NCBI GenBank assembly: GCA_964394665.1
Contig: CAYMYN010000010.1
Coordinates: forward strand, 1-64,000
DNA length: 64,000 bases
Direction of reading: 5' to 3'
DNA from: CAYMYN01 sp964394665
GTDB lineage: Bacteria; Planctomycetota; UBA1135; GCA-002686595
A model generated the notes under the pieces. That model was not told the origin of the DNA. It was given only the letters and a program-made list of their open reading frames with translations, and ran no database searches. Shown here piece after piece: positions 27,106 to 35,660 of the stretch (positions are counted from its first letter, which is position 1; each line of letters opens with the position of its first letter). Position numbers and translations under genes: made by a program.

Positions 27106-29151
27106 TCAGCCGCCGCCCGTGCTCTTCACGGTGCCGCGGTAGTCGATGGCGGCCGCGCCGAAGTCGTGGCGGACCTTGAACTCGACGCCGTCGATGTCGA
27201 AGCCCTCCCGGCGGTCGAAGGCCGGGCCCATCTGACCGTCGAGGTAGGCCGCCTCGATCGCGTAGGCCGGGCTCGACTGGTCCGCGAAGAGGAACCAGCA
27301 GGTGCCGGAGATCGCCTCGAGGCGCGGCTCGACGACGGGAATCAGGCTCCCCTGGAAGGGGTTCGCGTGGGTCGTCTGACCGGGCACGATCGGCAGTCGC
27401 GTGAGCTGCTCCGCCTCGGTCTCGAGGGTCGGCGGCACGGCCAACACCCGCGGGGTGATGTTGATCCGGGTCCCGGCGTGGGGCCCGTCTCCGATGCCGC
27501 GGTGCAGTCGCATGGCGCGGCGGCCGGCCGAGAGGCCGGGGATTCCGAGCACGTTGGCGATCTGGTTGCCGTGCGACGCCGCGTGGTAGAGCGCGACGCC
27601 GTCCGACATGGTCGGACTGTCGATCACGATGCCCCAGACGATGTCGGACTCGAGCTCGGAGACGCGGACCGCCATCGCGGCGACCATGTTGTCGAAGGCC
27701 GCGAGGTCGTCGTTGATGATCGCCTGGCGGGTGAGGCCCACGATCCGGGCGAAGGTCGAGAGCTGGAGGGTCTCCTGGTTCTCGCCCATCCCGCTGCGCT
27801 GGATGGCGCCGGTTTCGCGCACGAGCGCGAGCGGGGGCGCATCCCCCAGGCGAACACGACGCGCCGGCTTGAAGTCCGGGTTGGTCGTGACGCGGGTGAA
27901 CTGCCCGAAGGTCTTCTCGGCCGCCTGGTAGGTCTGCAGGAGGCGCTTGTTGGCGACGTCGCCGAGGATCCGGGGGAAGTCCGAGGTGGACATCAGCGCC
28001 CGGGTCACCAGGTCCTGCTTGCTGATACCGCGCGCGCCGACGCCGACGCAGGAGCGGGCCAGGTCCAGCAGGGAGCCGTAGGCGAAGTCGTTGGCCCCCT
28101 GGACCTTGTCCAGCGGGTGCGCCATCGGATCGAGGCGGAACAGGAGGGCGTGGGTCGCGGCCGCGCGCACCTTGTCGCGCTGCTCGACGCCGACCCGCAC
28201 GTGCGAGCTGGTGTGCGTCCGATCGTCCTCGGCCGCCAGGGCGTCCAAGACCGCGGAGCGGACCTGGTCCATCGCCCAGCCCCGCTCGTGCGCGTCCCGC
28301 CGGACCTGGTCGATGCCGGGCCGGCCCGCGTACTTCGCGCAGAGCTCGTCGATGGCCCGCACGCGCTGGCGTTCGGCGCGCGTCGCCTCGGCTCGGATCT
28401 CGTCGGCAGCCGCACCGCCGCCGGGGGCGGGTCGACGGGGAACCACCGCCGACGGCGCAGCCGCCTCGGGAGGATCGACGTCGCTACGGGTCTGTGCGCC
28501 GGCGGCCGGGGGCGGGATGGGGTTTCCCTGGTCGTCCAGTTCTTCTTCCATGGATCTTGGGGCCGCCGAGCGGCAGATGGTTACGGGGTGCTTCTCGGCC
28601 TGTGGCGCCGATCGCGTGTGCGCGCCGTCCTCGAAGGGGATGTCGACGAGCGAAATCTCGCGCGGCTCCCAGTCGATCGCCCGCAGCACGCGCTCTTTTT
28701 CGTTGGGCTCCGTCACGTCCTGGTAGCGGTAGACGCGGTAGCCCCCCGAGACGTTGACGATGATCCCGTCCTCGAGGTCCTGCAGGATCGGCTCGAGTTC
28801 GGCGCGGCCGCTGAAGCGCAGCAGCGCGCGGGCTTCGGTGTCCGAGACGAGCCAGGCGCGGTCGACCACGCCGAGAATGCCTCGGATTCCATCCCACCGC
28901 GCGTGGTTGTTGAGGACCGGAGCGCGCCCCGAGTTGAGGAAACCCATTCGCACGTGCTCGGCAGCCAGCGAGAGTTCCTCTTGGTAGGGCTCGTTCCAGC
29001 CGTAGCGGCGTCCGCGCTGGCCGGTCGACCAGACCACTTCGATCGTGCGCTTCGCCCTGTCGAACGTCTTCGCGTCGAAGGCGGCGCGCGTCGTGAGCTC
29101 CGGCAGTTCGCCGCGCTCGATGGCCGGGGCTGGTTTGACGACCTGGGACAT
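27106..29151 (-). CDS. Fused prohead protease and major capsid protein
   Basis: The protein has 681 residues. Residues about 20-190 form an HK97-type prohead protease: NNHARWDGIRGILG supplies His, and EISLVDIPFEDG supplies the Ser. A linker of charged helices (about 200-330), probably the scaffold or delta region, comes next. Residues about 350-680 resemble a major capsid protein (TRVTTNPDFKPARRVRLGD, ARIVGLTRQAIINDDLAAFD). The protease should release itself and the scaffold during maturation. A 34-bp repeat lies just upstream of the start. Confidence 0.9.
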   Translation of the reverse strand: MSQVVKPAPAIERGELPELTTRAAFDAKTFDRAKRTIEVVWSTGQRGRRYGWNEPYQEELSLAAEHVRMGFLNSGRAPVLNNHARWDGIRGILGVVDRAWLVSDTEARALLRFSGRAELEPILQDLEDGIIVNVSGGYRVYRYQDVTEPNEKERVLRAIDWEPREISLVDIPFEDGAHTRSAPQAEKHPVTICRSAAPRSMEEELDDQGNPIPPPAAGAQTRSDVDPPEAAAPSAVVPRRPAPGGGAAADEIRAEATRAERQRVRAIDELCAKYAGRPGIDQVRRDAHERGWAMDQVRSAVLDALAAEDDRTHTSSHVRVGVEQRDKVRAAATHALLFRLDPMAHPLDKVQGANDFAYGSLLDLARSCVGVGARGISKQDLVTRALMSTSDFPRILGDVANKRLLQTYQAAEKTFGQFTRVTTNPDFKPARRVRLGDAPPLALVRETGAIQRSGMGENQETLQLSTFARIVGLTRQAIINDDLAAFDNMVAAMAVRVSELESDIVWGIVIDSPTMSDGVALYHAASHGNQIANVLGIPGLSAGRRAMRLHRGIGDGPHAGTRINITPRVLAVPPTLETEAEQLTRLPIVPGQTTHANPFQGSLIPVVEPRLEAISGTCWFLFADQSSPAYAIEAAYLDGQMGPAFDRREGFDIDGVEFKVRHDFGAAAIDYRGTVKSTGGG

Positions 29152-29172
29152 GCTGTGCGCTCGGGTTTCCGG

Positions 29173-29206
29173 GTGCGCCCGCTATCCGGCGCCGCCGTAA
29201 TCGGTC
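29173..29206. repeat. 34-bp repeat, copy 1, upstream of the capsid gene
   Basis: These 34 bases recur exactly at 30710-30743. This copy lies between the portal stop (29210) and the capsid start (29151), 22 bp before the start codon. On the minus strand it contains GATTAC and GGATAG about 12 bp apart and a GGCGCC palindrome. Confidence 0.85.
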
Positions 29207-29209
29207 TGT

Positions 29210-30709
29210 CTAGTCCTCGTCGGTTTCGGTCTCCTGCTTCGACGCCGGCGGCGCGTTGGCCGCGGGAGATCCAGCAAGAGCCGGGATGGTGATCCCCAAG
29301 GCGGCGAGCTCCTTGCGCTCCGCGGCCATCTCAGCCATGACGTCTTCGGGGTCGCGGCCGCGCTGGCGCTGCATCTCGCTCCACGAGGTCATGGCGCCGG
29401 CAACCTCGTCCAAAGCCGGCCGCACCTCTCTCGAGGGATCGATCATGTGGCGGCGCGGGGGCGTCCACTCGACCCACAGGTCGTCGGTGCGAACTCCTCG
29501 AGCGGCGTGGAACGCCTCGAGGAACCACCGGAACACCCGGGCACACAGGCGCGGAATCAGGATCCGCTGGCGGATGGCGGCCATCTCGGCCTCCTGGAAG
29601 ATCCAGCCCATGCGCGCCGAAGAAAAGTTGACCCGGGACAGATCTCCGGTGAGGGCCTCGTAGGAGACGCCGAATCCGGCCGCGATCGCCCTGAGCTGCC
29701 AGACCGCGTAGGCGTCGAGACCCTCGACGCCGGGGGGCGCCCCGAAGGTCACCTCCTCGCCGTCCCCGAGGTACTTGATGAGGCCGGGCTCGAGGTCCTC
29801 GTGCTCGTCCTTCTTCCCGTCCGTGGGGGGACCTCCACCGCCCAAGGGGCGCCGGACGAAGGCCGAAAAGCAAGCGGCGATCTTCTGCCGCAGGAGCTGC
29901 GCGTCCTCGTACTCGTCGAAGTCGCGCAGCCTCAGGATCGCCGCGCTCCCCCAGGGGACTCCACGCACCTGGCCGGCGCGTTCCACCCGATAGATGTGCG
30001 CGATGTCGGCCGCGGGCACGGTATGACTCTCCAGCCCGCGCGCCTGACGGACCATGTCTCCCGGGTGCCCGCGGAACAGGTGGTACGCCGTGCGGCGTCC
30101 GCGCAGGTCGAACTCCACGCCCTGCACCGCGTAGCTCCCTCCGCCCGCACGTTCGCCGTCCTGCGTGCTGTCGAGGTGGTCAGGCTCCAAGACCTGGAGC
30201 TGAAGCGGCACCGCCAGGCCGTCACTCAAGCGGCGGTCGCGCCGGCGCACGAGGACCTCGCCGGCCTCGGCCATGGCGCGCGCGACCAGCCCTTGGATGC
30301 CGACGAAGCTGTTGGCCTCGTCCGCGTCGCACTCGAGGGTCTGCGACCAGTCGTACCAGCGGGCGGCGACCTCCTTCCGGCGAGAGGCCGAGCCGCCCAA
30401 GATCTTCGGGACGATGCCCGTCCCGACGGCGGAGTGGTCGATCACCCGCAGGGCGTTCTTCGCCCACGGGTTGTTTCGCGCGAGGTCGCGGGAGCGGTCC
30501 CGCAGCGTCGGCAGATCCCCGTAGGTCAGGGTGTTCGCCGACGCCGGCGAGGTTCGCCAGCCCGCCGTTCGCCGCCCCCTCGCGGCGCCTTCGTAGCGTC
30601 GGGTGACGAGTTCCATCGCCGCCCGCGCCTGGAGCCGGCGCAGGACGAGCCCAGGCACGAAGGGTGCCAGAGCTCGGTCCAGGAGATTCAGGCTCGGCCG
30701 GGTGCGCAC
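29210..30709 (-). CDS. Portal protein (lambda gpB family)
   Basis: The protein has 499 residues with a GTG start at 30709. The N-terminal half, with LRDRSRDLARNNPWAKNAL and RVIDHSAVGTGI, is characteristic of lambda-type portals. The C-terminal half contains LSRVNFSSARMGWIFQEAE, also typical, followed by an acidic end. Twelve copies should form the DNA channel of the capsid. It lies between the gpW-like and capsid genes. Confidence 0.93.
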   Translation of the reverse strand: MRTRPSLNLLDRALAPFVPGLVLRRLQARAAMELVTRRYEGAARGRRTAGWRTSPASANTLTYGDLPTLRDRSRDLARNNPWAKNALRVIDHSAVGTGIVPKILGGSASRRKEVAARWYDWSQTLECDADEANSFVGIQGLVARAMAEAGEVLVRRRDRRLSDGLAVPLQLQVLEPDHLDSTQDGERAGGGSYAVQGVEFDLRGRRTAYHLFRGHPGDMVRQARGLESHTVPAADIAHIYRVERAGQVRGVPWGSAAILRLRDFDEYEDAQLLRQKIAACFSAFVRRPLGGGGPPTDGKKDEHEDLEPGLIKYLGDGEEVTFGAPPGVEGLDAYAVWQLRAIAAGFGVSYEALTGDLSRVNFSSARMGWIFQEAEMAAIRQRILIPRLCARVFRWFLEAFHAARGVRTDDLWVEWTPPRRHMIDPSREVRPALDEVAGAMTSWSEMQRQRGRDPEDVMAEMAAERKELAALGITIPALAGSPAANAPPASKQETETDED

Positions 30710-30743
30710 GTGCGCCCGCTATCCGGCGCCGCCGTAATCGGTC
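30710..30743. repeat. 34-bp repeat, copy 2, upstream of the portal gene
   Basis: This exact copy of 29173-29206 ends one base before the GTG start of the portal gene. Both copies are in the same orientation directly upstream of a head gene, which suggests a shared expression signal rather than chance. Confidence 0.85.
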
Positions 30744-30755
30744 GCGCAAGCCCGG

Positions 30756-30953
30756 TCAGAGACCCTTGCGGAACGTGGGGCGGACCAGGGATCCGGTTCC
30801 GCCGCCCTCGAGTTCGCGCGCCATGCGCTCCTCGATCTGCGCCATCTCCGCGAGTGAGCGGTAGGTGACGCGCTTGTCCTCGTACTGGACGCTCAGCTCG
30901 CCGGAGGCCATCGCCTCCCGCAGGCGGCTCAGTTGTTCTTCGGTCCACGCCAT
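30756..30953 (-). CDS. Head-tail connector, gpW-like
   Basis: The protein has 65 residues, the usual length. The sequence WTEEQLSRLREAMASGELSV followed by TYRSLAEM matches the gpW family that completes the portal. The gene overlaps the end of the large terminase by 25 bp. The frame upstream is open to 31277, but homologous proteins start at this ATG. Confidence 0.85.
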   Translation of the reverse strand: MAWTEEQLSRLREAMASGELSVQYEDKRVTYRSLAEMAQIEERMARELEGGGTGSLVRPTFRKGL

Positions 30954-32794
30954 CGGTCTAGGTACCCCTCCCGCCGGCGCGGGGCCTTCGGTTCTTTCTT
31001 GGGCTCGAGCGCTGCTGCCAACGCCGTCCACTGCTCTTCGCTCCACCGGTCGACGCCGAGCACGTGGGCCGCCGCTCGAGCATACACCCAGCAGTCGAGG
31101 ACCTCGTTTCGCTCGCGGAGCTTCTGCCACTCCGCGCGCCGCCGACCTTTGACCTTGCGAATGACCACCTGCTCGGCGCAGAGCTGGCGGAACCACTCCT
31201 CTCCGTACTCGGGGAAGTGCACCCACCCGACCGGAAGTGGCTCGGCCGGGTCGATCGGCGGGTCGCGGCGTAGCCACCCGTAGAGCTCGCCCTTCGCCAT
31301 CGGACCGCCGACGGTCCAGAGCGTCACTCCGCGCGCGATCTTCTTGCCCTGCCAGGAGAAGTCCACCCGTGACGGCTGGCTCACGATCTGGGATGTGCTC
31401 TCGCCGCCCTTGATCGCCATCACGCGCGAAACGTCGTGCTTGCGGACCCAGTTGTAGACATGCTGGGTGTGATAGCCGGAGTCGACGGCGACCATCGCCA
31501 GGCGCAGCTCACCGCCCGAAGGCCGCGGCCAGGCGCGTGCGAGCAGCTCGTCGAGTGCGGTCCAAGGGGTTTCTCCGCTCGTGTCTCCGGGGAGCACGAT
31601 GTGGTCGATCGACCAGCTCTCGAGGCGCGGCGCCCAGCCCACGATCTCGATCTCGATGCGGTCAGCCTGAACGTCGACGCCGGCGGTCAGGACGCAGGGG
31701 CCGCGCGGCACCGTGCCAATCGGGTAGGGCTCACGCCGGCGGTAGAGGGCCTGCCAGACGGGGGCTTCGCCCTTCTCGCGCCAGGTCTCTCCGAGCACGG
31801 TGTTGACCCAGGCGCGGAGCTGGTCGGGGTTGTCCTTCGCGCCGAGGAAGTGCTCGACGCACTCCCGCCAGGTGAACCAGGGGGAGTAGAGCGCGGAGAG
31901 GTGGTAGCCGCGCACGCGGTGTCCGGGGTTGCGGGCGTGCCAGCGACCGCGCGAGAGCATGTGCGCCTTCGCGGTCTCCTCGAGCAGCACGCCGCAGCCG
32001 GCGCAGGCGTAGCGCGTCGTCTCGGGGTCGTCCTTCTCGTAGATGACGAACTCCCACTTGAGCGGCTGCTCGTGCCCGCACTCGGGGCAAGGCACGAGGT
32101 AGACGCGCTGGTCGCTCTCCTCGTAGAGGTCCGCGATCCGCGAGCGCCCCTCGATCGTGGGCGTCGAGGTCGCGAGCAGCTTCCTGTTGTGGAAGGAACG
32201 CGATCGAGCCTCGGCCAACGCGACCGGGTCGCCCTCGCCCCCGCAGTCCTCCGGGTAGGCGTCGACCTCGTCGAGGAAGATGTACTTCGCCGGCATCGAC
32301 CGCAGCCCCACCGGTGAGTTGGCGCCGGTCAGCGCGAGCACGCCCCCGGGGAAGAGCTTCTGCAGGACCGTGTTGCCCGCGTCTTTCGCGCGCGGCGCCG
32401 CGACCTTCGAGAGCAGGACCGGGCTCTCCTGGATCAGCGTGTCGATGCGCGTCCGGGAGTTCTTCTGCGCCATCTCCACGGTCGGCGAGACCGAGAGCAT
32501 CGGACCCGGGGCCACGTCGATTACGTACCCGATCCAGTTGTTTCCGCACTCGGTCTTGCCGACCTGGGCCGCGGCCATCACCACGACCCGCTGCACCGCG
32601 CTCGTGATCGAAAGCGCGTCCATGATCTCGCGAAGGTAGGGCGTCCGCGAGGTGCGCCACCGCCCCGGCTCGGCGCTCGCGCGCTGGCTGAGCACGCGGT
32701 TGCGGTCCGCCCACTCCGAGACGGAGATCAGCGCCGGCGGACGAAGGCCCGCGCGGAAGCTGCGCAGGACCTGGTCAACCGGGGTGCCGCTCAT
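30929..32794 (-). CDS. Terminase large subunit (GpA family)
   Basis: The protein has 621 residues from the ATG at 32794. The ATPase motifs are AAQVGKTE (Walker A, near residue 70) and YIFLDEVDAYP (Walker B). A zinc site CPECGHEQ with CAGCG lies in the middle, and the nuclease part follows with VDVQADRIEIEIVGW and VDSGYHT. It packages DNA into proheads and, by analogy to lambda, should cut at cos sites. It overlaps the small subunit gene by 20 bp. Confidence 0.95.
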   Translation of the reverse strand: MSGTPVDQVLRSFRAGLRPPALISVSEWADRNRVLSQRASAEPGRWRTSRTPYLREIMDALSITSAVQRVVVMAAAQVGKTECGNNWIGYVIDVAPGPMLSVSPTVEMAQKNSRTRIDTLIQESPVLLSKVAAPRAKDAGNTVLQKLFPGGVLALTGANSPVGLRSMPAKYIFLDEVDAYPEDCGGEGDPVALAEARSRSFHNRKLLATSTPTIEGRSRIADLYEESDQRVYLVPCPECGHEQPLKWEFVIYEKDDPETTRYACAGCGVLLEETAKAHMLSRGRWHARNPGHRVRGYHLSALYSPWFTWRECVEHFLGAKDNPDQLRAWVNTVLGETWREKGEAPVWQALYRRREPYPIGTVPRGPCVLTAGVDVQADRIEIEIVGWAPRLESWSIDHIVLPGDTSGETPWTALDELLARAWPRPSGGELRLAMVAVDSGYHTQHVYNWVRKHDVSRVMAIKGGESTSQIVSQPSRVDFSWQGKKIARGVTLWTVGGPMAKGELYGWLRRDPPIDPAEPLPVGWVHFPEYGEEWFRQLCAEQVVIRKVKGRRRAEWQKLRERNEVLDCWVYARAAAHVLGVDRWSEEQWTALAAALEPKKEPKAPRRREGYLDRWRGPKNN

Positions 32795-33551
32795 CGCCCA
32801 GCTCCTCGAGGGCCTCGGTGATCTCCTGGCGGATGCGCAGCTCGCCGTGGTTCGGATCTGCCGGGCAGAGCTCGGGCCCAAGCCGCGGCGCGATCGAGAG
32901 CAGGCGCTCGCGCACGGTGCGCCCGAGTCCGAAGAACCGGAGCTCGAGCTCGACCGCGTCGACCAGGCTCTTTTCCTTCTCCGCGACCTTCAGCTCGTTC
33001 AGGTCTGCCAACGCGACCTCCTTGCGTCGCAGGGCCTCGGCCAGGTCCTCGGGTTGCTCGCCCTCCTCGTCCTCTTGATCCCCGGGTGGCCGGCCGCGTC
33101 GACGCCGCACCGGAGGCGAAGCTGGGCCCGGCGGGGAGGAGTTCCCCCAATCCACCCCCGGTCCAGACTCCAGCTCCGCCGCGGGTGCGGCGTCCATCTT
33201 CCGCCCTCTCCCCCGGTGTTCCTCTTTTGCCCCCTCGCTTGAGGGGGAAGAAGCGGAGAGGCGCCCCGGCTTCGCCGGCTTCAGCTTGGGGGCCGCCGCG
33301 GGAACCACGGGGCGCACTTCCGCACCAGAACCCTTCGCCGAGGCTCTACGGCTCTTGCGCGTGTTCGTGTTCCGGGCCCACTCCCGGTCCGCGAGCCGTG
33401 GGTCGATCGAGGCCCGCCCGCGTTTGTCGAACTCGATCGACTTCTTGAGTCGACCGTCGTCGATGGCGCGCCGAACCGCAGGCGGGCTCACGCCCGCACG
33501 CCGGGCGTAGGCCTTGATGCCGAGCCGGCCCTCAGCCTCAGCCGGCCTCAT
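32775..33551 (-). CDS. Terminase small subunit (Nu1-like)
   Basis: The protein has 258 residues from an ATG that overlaps the HNH stop (ATGA). The N-terminus GIKAYARRAGVSPPAVRRAI is a DNA-binding helix-turn-helix of the Nu1 type. A disordered Lys/Pro/Arg region (about 60-155) precedes a helical C-terminal end that probably binds the large subunit. It recognises the packaging site. Confidence 0.8.
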   Translation of the reverse strand: MRPAEAEGRLGIKAYARRAGVSPPAVRRAIDDGRLKKSIEFDKRGRASIDPRLADREWARNTNTRKSRRASAKGSGAEVRPVVPAAAPKLKPAKPGRLSASSPSSEGAKEEHRGRGRKMDAAPAAELESGPGVDWGNSSPPGPASPPVRRRRGRPPGDQEDEEGEQPEDLAEALRRKEVALADLNELKVAEKEKSLVDAVELELRFFGLGRTVRERLLSIAPRLGPELCPADPNHGELRIRQEITEALEELGDERHPG

Positions 33552-34027
33552 CGGTGCGTTCCCCCCAGGGGCGCCAGGGGGGAACGCAGTTTCAGGCCCT
33601 GGGCCTGGAGTTTTAAGGCGGTCCGCGTCACCCGCATGGGGCCCCCCCCTGGGGAGGACCCAGACCCCCCCTCCCCTGCCACCCTGGCAGCCCCCTGGGT
33701 GCCCCTGGGGGCCCCCCTGTGCCACCTCGCGCGGTCGTGGGGGGTGCCGTGGTGCACCTCGTCGTGGCAGGGGCCACACAGCGCGGCGCCGTTGGAGGCC
33801 TGGTGCAGGCCCTCCCAGCCCCGACCGCGAGCTCGGCTCACCAGGTGGTGGGCGTGCAGTTTCGTCGAACTCCCGCACCGCTCGCACTTCCCCCGCGCGC
33901 GGCGCAGGACCTCGGCACGGAAGGCGACGAGCTGCTCGAGCTCGGCGCGCCGACGCGCGGAGACGCGGCGGATGCGCGTGCTGCGACCCAGGGGTCCGCT
34001 GCGGCGTAGGGGGCCGGCGCGATTCAC
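33548..34027 (-). CDS. HNH endonuclease
   Basis: The protein has 159 residues. The motif CERCGSSTKLHAHHLVSRA, then NGAALCGPCHDEVHHG, is a complete HNH/zinc site with two CxxC pairs. HNH nucleases beside terminase genes often assist DNA packaging. It overlaps both neighbours in ATGA arrangements. The C-terminal 40 residues are disordered and Gly/Pro/Arg-rich. Confidence 0.92.
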   Translation of the reverse strand: MNRAGPLRRSGPLGRSTRIRRVSARRRAELEQLVAFRAEVLRRARGKCERCGSSTKLHAHHLVSRARGRGWEGLHQASNGAALCGPCHDEVHHGTPHDRARWHRGAPRGTQGAARVAGEGGSGSSPGGGPMRVTRTALKLQAQGLKLRSPLAPLGGTHR

Positions 34028-34698
34028 TGTGGCTTCGAGATCCCTCGGGAAACTCTCCCCGTGCGCGCTCGCTCCAGCGCCCGCTCGGCCTGGGTCTTCC
34101 GGCTCGCCAACGCCTCGTTCATCGCCGCGGCGAAGCGGCCGGGGTAGGCGCGCTCGAAGGCCTCGGACACGACGCGCTGGAAGCCCAGGCGAGGCTTGAT
34201 CTTCACGGCGGGGCGCAGGAGGTAGAAGATCTCGCGCCGGTCGCGGCCGCTCGTTTTCGAGCGCCGGATCGTCTCGTCCGCCTTGCGCACTCCCGGTTTC
34301 TGGAGGAGCCGCTTCGGGCGCTTCGCCTTCGTGATCTTCGCCCCCTTGCTCGGCCGGATAAGGCTGGTGGGAATCCCGAGGCCGAGCGGCGACTTGGCCC
34401 GCTTCACGCCGCCCGTCTCCTGCAGGACCATGGCCTCTGCGAGGGTCCCCACGGGCACCGTGATGTTGGGCCAGTCGCTCTTATTCGCCCGGCCAGAGAC
34501 GAAAGTCCGCGCGAGCTTGTCCCCTCGCGTCGTAAACACCTTGGGCAGGTGGTCGCGCGCGGCCTCGCTCGCGTCCCGCGCGGTGCGCGTGAGTGCGAGG
34601 GCCGTGGCGAAGGGGAGCTGGTCGCGCGCGAACTCGCCCAGGGACGCGGCGAGCGCATCTGCTGTGGTCCCTACGGTTACGGCGAGTTCGAGGGCCAT
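34024..34698 (-). CDS. Phage minor structural protein (gp10-like), tentative
   Basis: The protein has 224 residues. The N-terminal part (FATALALTRTARDASEAARD followed by HLPKVF) and TFVSGRANKSDW resemble proteins annotated as minor tail or neck components in other phages. The C-terminus is basic. Its place between HNH and early genes, upstream of terminase, is unusual for a tail protein. I cannot assign a function with confidence. Confidence 0.55.
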   Translation of the reverse strand: MALELAVTVGTTADALAASLGEFARDQLPFATALALTRTARDASEAARDHLPKVFTTRGDKLARTFVSGRANKSDWPNITVPVGTLAEAMVLQETGGVKRAKSPLGLGIPTSLIRPSKGAKITKAKRPKRLLQKPGVRKADETIRRSKTSGRDRREIFYLLRPAVKIKPRLGFQRVVSEAFERAYPGRFAAAMNEALASRKTQAERALERARTGRVSRGISKPQ

Positions 34699-34710
34699 GG
34701 TGCTGCTCGG

Positions 34711-34914
34711 CTAGACCGCGTGGGGTCCCTTTCCTGTGAGCTGATCGAGAAGCCGTTGCTTGCGCGCCCTGCGCCGCGCCTCCCGCCGCAACCGGGCCGT
34801 TTCCTTGCGGCGCTCTTTGCGGTTCCAGCCCTCGAACGGGAGCCACTTGCCGCTCTTACGCTGGGCTTCGGTCAGCTCGTCCATGCGTTTGATTTCGCCC
34901 GTCTCGACGTTCAT
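34711..34914 (-). CDS. Small basic phage protein
   Basis: The protein has 67 residues. It starts MNVETGEIKRMDELTEAQRK and then becomes Arg-rich. Such small conserved proteins occur in phage early or middle regions, and the role is not known. It lies 12 bp upstream of the gp10-like gene. Confidence 0.6.
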   Translation of the reverse strand: MNVETGEIKRMDELTEAQRKSGKWLPFEGWNRKERRKETARLRREARRRARKQRLLDQLTGKGPHAV

Positions 34915-34974
34915 TGCGCTAGGTGGGTTGGGGGTTGGTGGTCAGGCGGTGGGCGTCCCTTCGACGCCGCGCGC

Positions 34975-35370
34975 TCAGATCTCCGTGATGGTGATGGGAG
35001 GGTAGAGCGCTTCGACCATCCGCTTCTTTGCCTTGTAGCTCTCGGTGCGGTGCCCCTTGGTGTCCTCGACCGTGACGTGGCCATCCGCCCAGAAGACGAG
35101 GAAATCGGCCGTGTAGCGCACCCCGCCGGGCAGGACGAAGGTCGGCGCCTGGGGCAGAAACTGCACCACCTCGCCGGCGAGGCGTGCGAGCTTGAGCTGT
35201 TGGTACCGGAGCAGCTCGCGCTTCGAGTGGAACGTAATCCCGTCCTCGGTGCGCGCGGCCGCCGGCGCAACCCCGAACTTGTGCCGCAGCCCCAGGCCGA
35301 TCAGCGCGGCCGCTCGCGTGCGGGGGGCGCGCTTCACCGGCGCGGCTCCGAGCTGAACGGCCGGTGGCAA
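34975..35370 (-). CDS. DUF1064 nuclease-like protein
   Basis: The protein has 131 residues. The stretch GITFHSKRELLRYQQLKLAR and the later YTADFLVF with TVEDTKGH match DUF1064, a predicted endonuclease of the restriction-enzyme-like fold. Acidic residues in ADF and the Asp/Lys of VEDTKG are in place for metal binding. It may resolve or cut replication intermediates. It overlaps the upstream gene by 37 bp. Confidence 0.8.
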   Translation of the reverse strand: MPPAVQLGAAPVKRAPRTRAAALIGLGLRHKFGVAPAAARTEDGITFHSKRELLRYQQLKLARLAGEVVQFLPQAPTFVLPGGVRYTADFLVFWADGHVTVEDTKGHRTESYKAKKRMVEALYPPITITEI

Positions 35371-35660
35371 CTAGAGCAGCGTTCGCCGGCGGGCCCCAGG
35401 TGCGGCGCGCGCAGCGCGGTCGCGAGCTGGTACGAACCGGCCGCGAGCTCGAGGTAGCAGCTCTGGCAGATCACGTGCTCGGCCCCGCCGTGGCACCGGA
35501 TCCTCCATGGCATCGCCGCGCGGCGCACCGCGCCCGCGGAGGCCCGGGCCGTCAGGGACTCTCGGCGGACCCGCTCGCGGTCCTGGTCACGGCGCGCGAG
35601 CAGGCGGCCCACCAGCACGGCGAGCACGAGCACGCAGCACAACCCCCACGCGAAGCTCAT
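35334..35660 (-). CDS. Small membrane protein with zinc-ribbon cysteines
   Basis: The protein has 108 residues from an ATG that overlaps the upstream stop. Residues 3-22 are a transmembrane helix (AWGLCCVLVLAVLVGRLL). The soluble part has ICQSCYLEL and RCSSCHRPF, a four-cysteine zinc site. The function is not known. The overlap with both neighbours supports a real gene. Confidence 0.6.
   Translation of the reverse strand: MSFAWGLCCVLVLAVLVGRLLARRDQDRERVRRESLTARASAGAVRRAAMPWRIRCHGGAEHVICQSCYLELAAGSYQLATALRAPHLGPAGERCSSCHRPFSSEPRR

Noticed and set aside
33548..34027. Homing endonuclease of an intron
   Set aside because: The HNH gene overlaps intact neighbours by 4 bp and interrupts nothing; its place beside terminase suits a packaging role.
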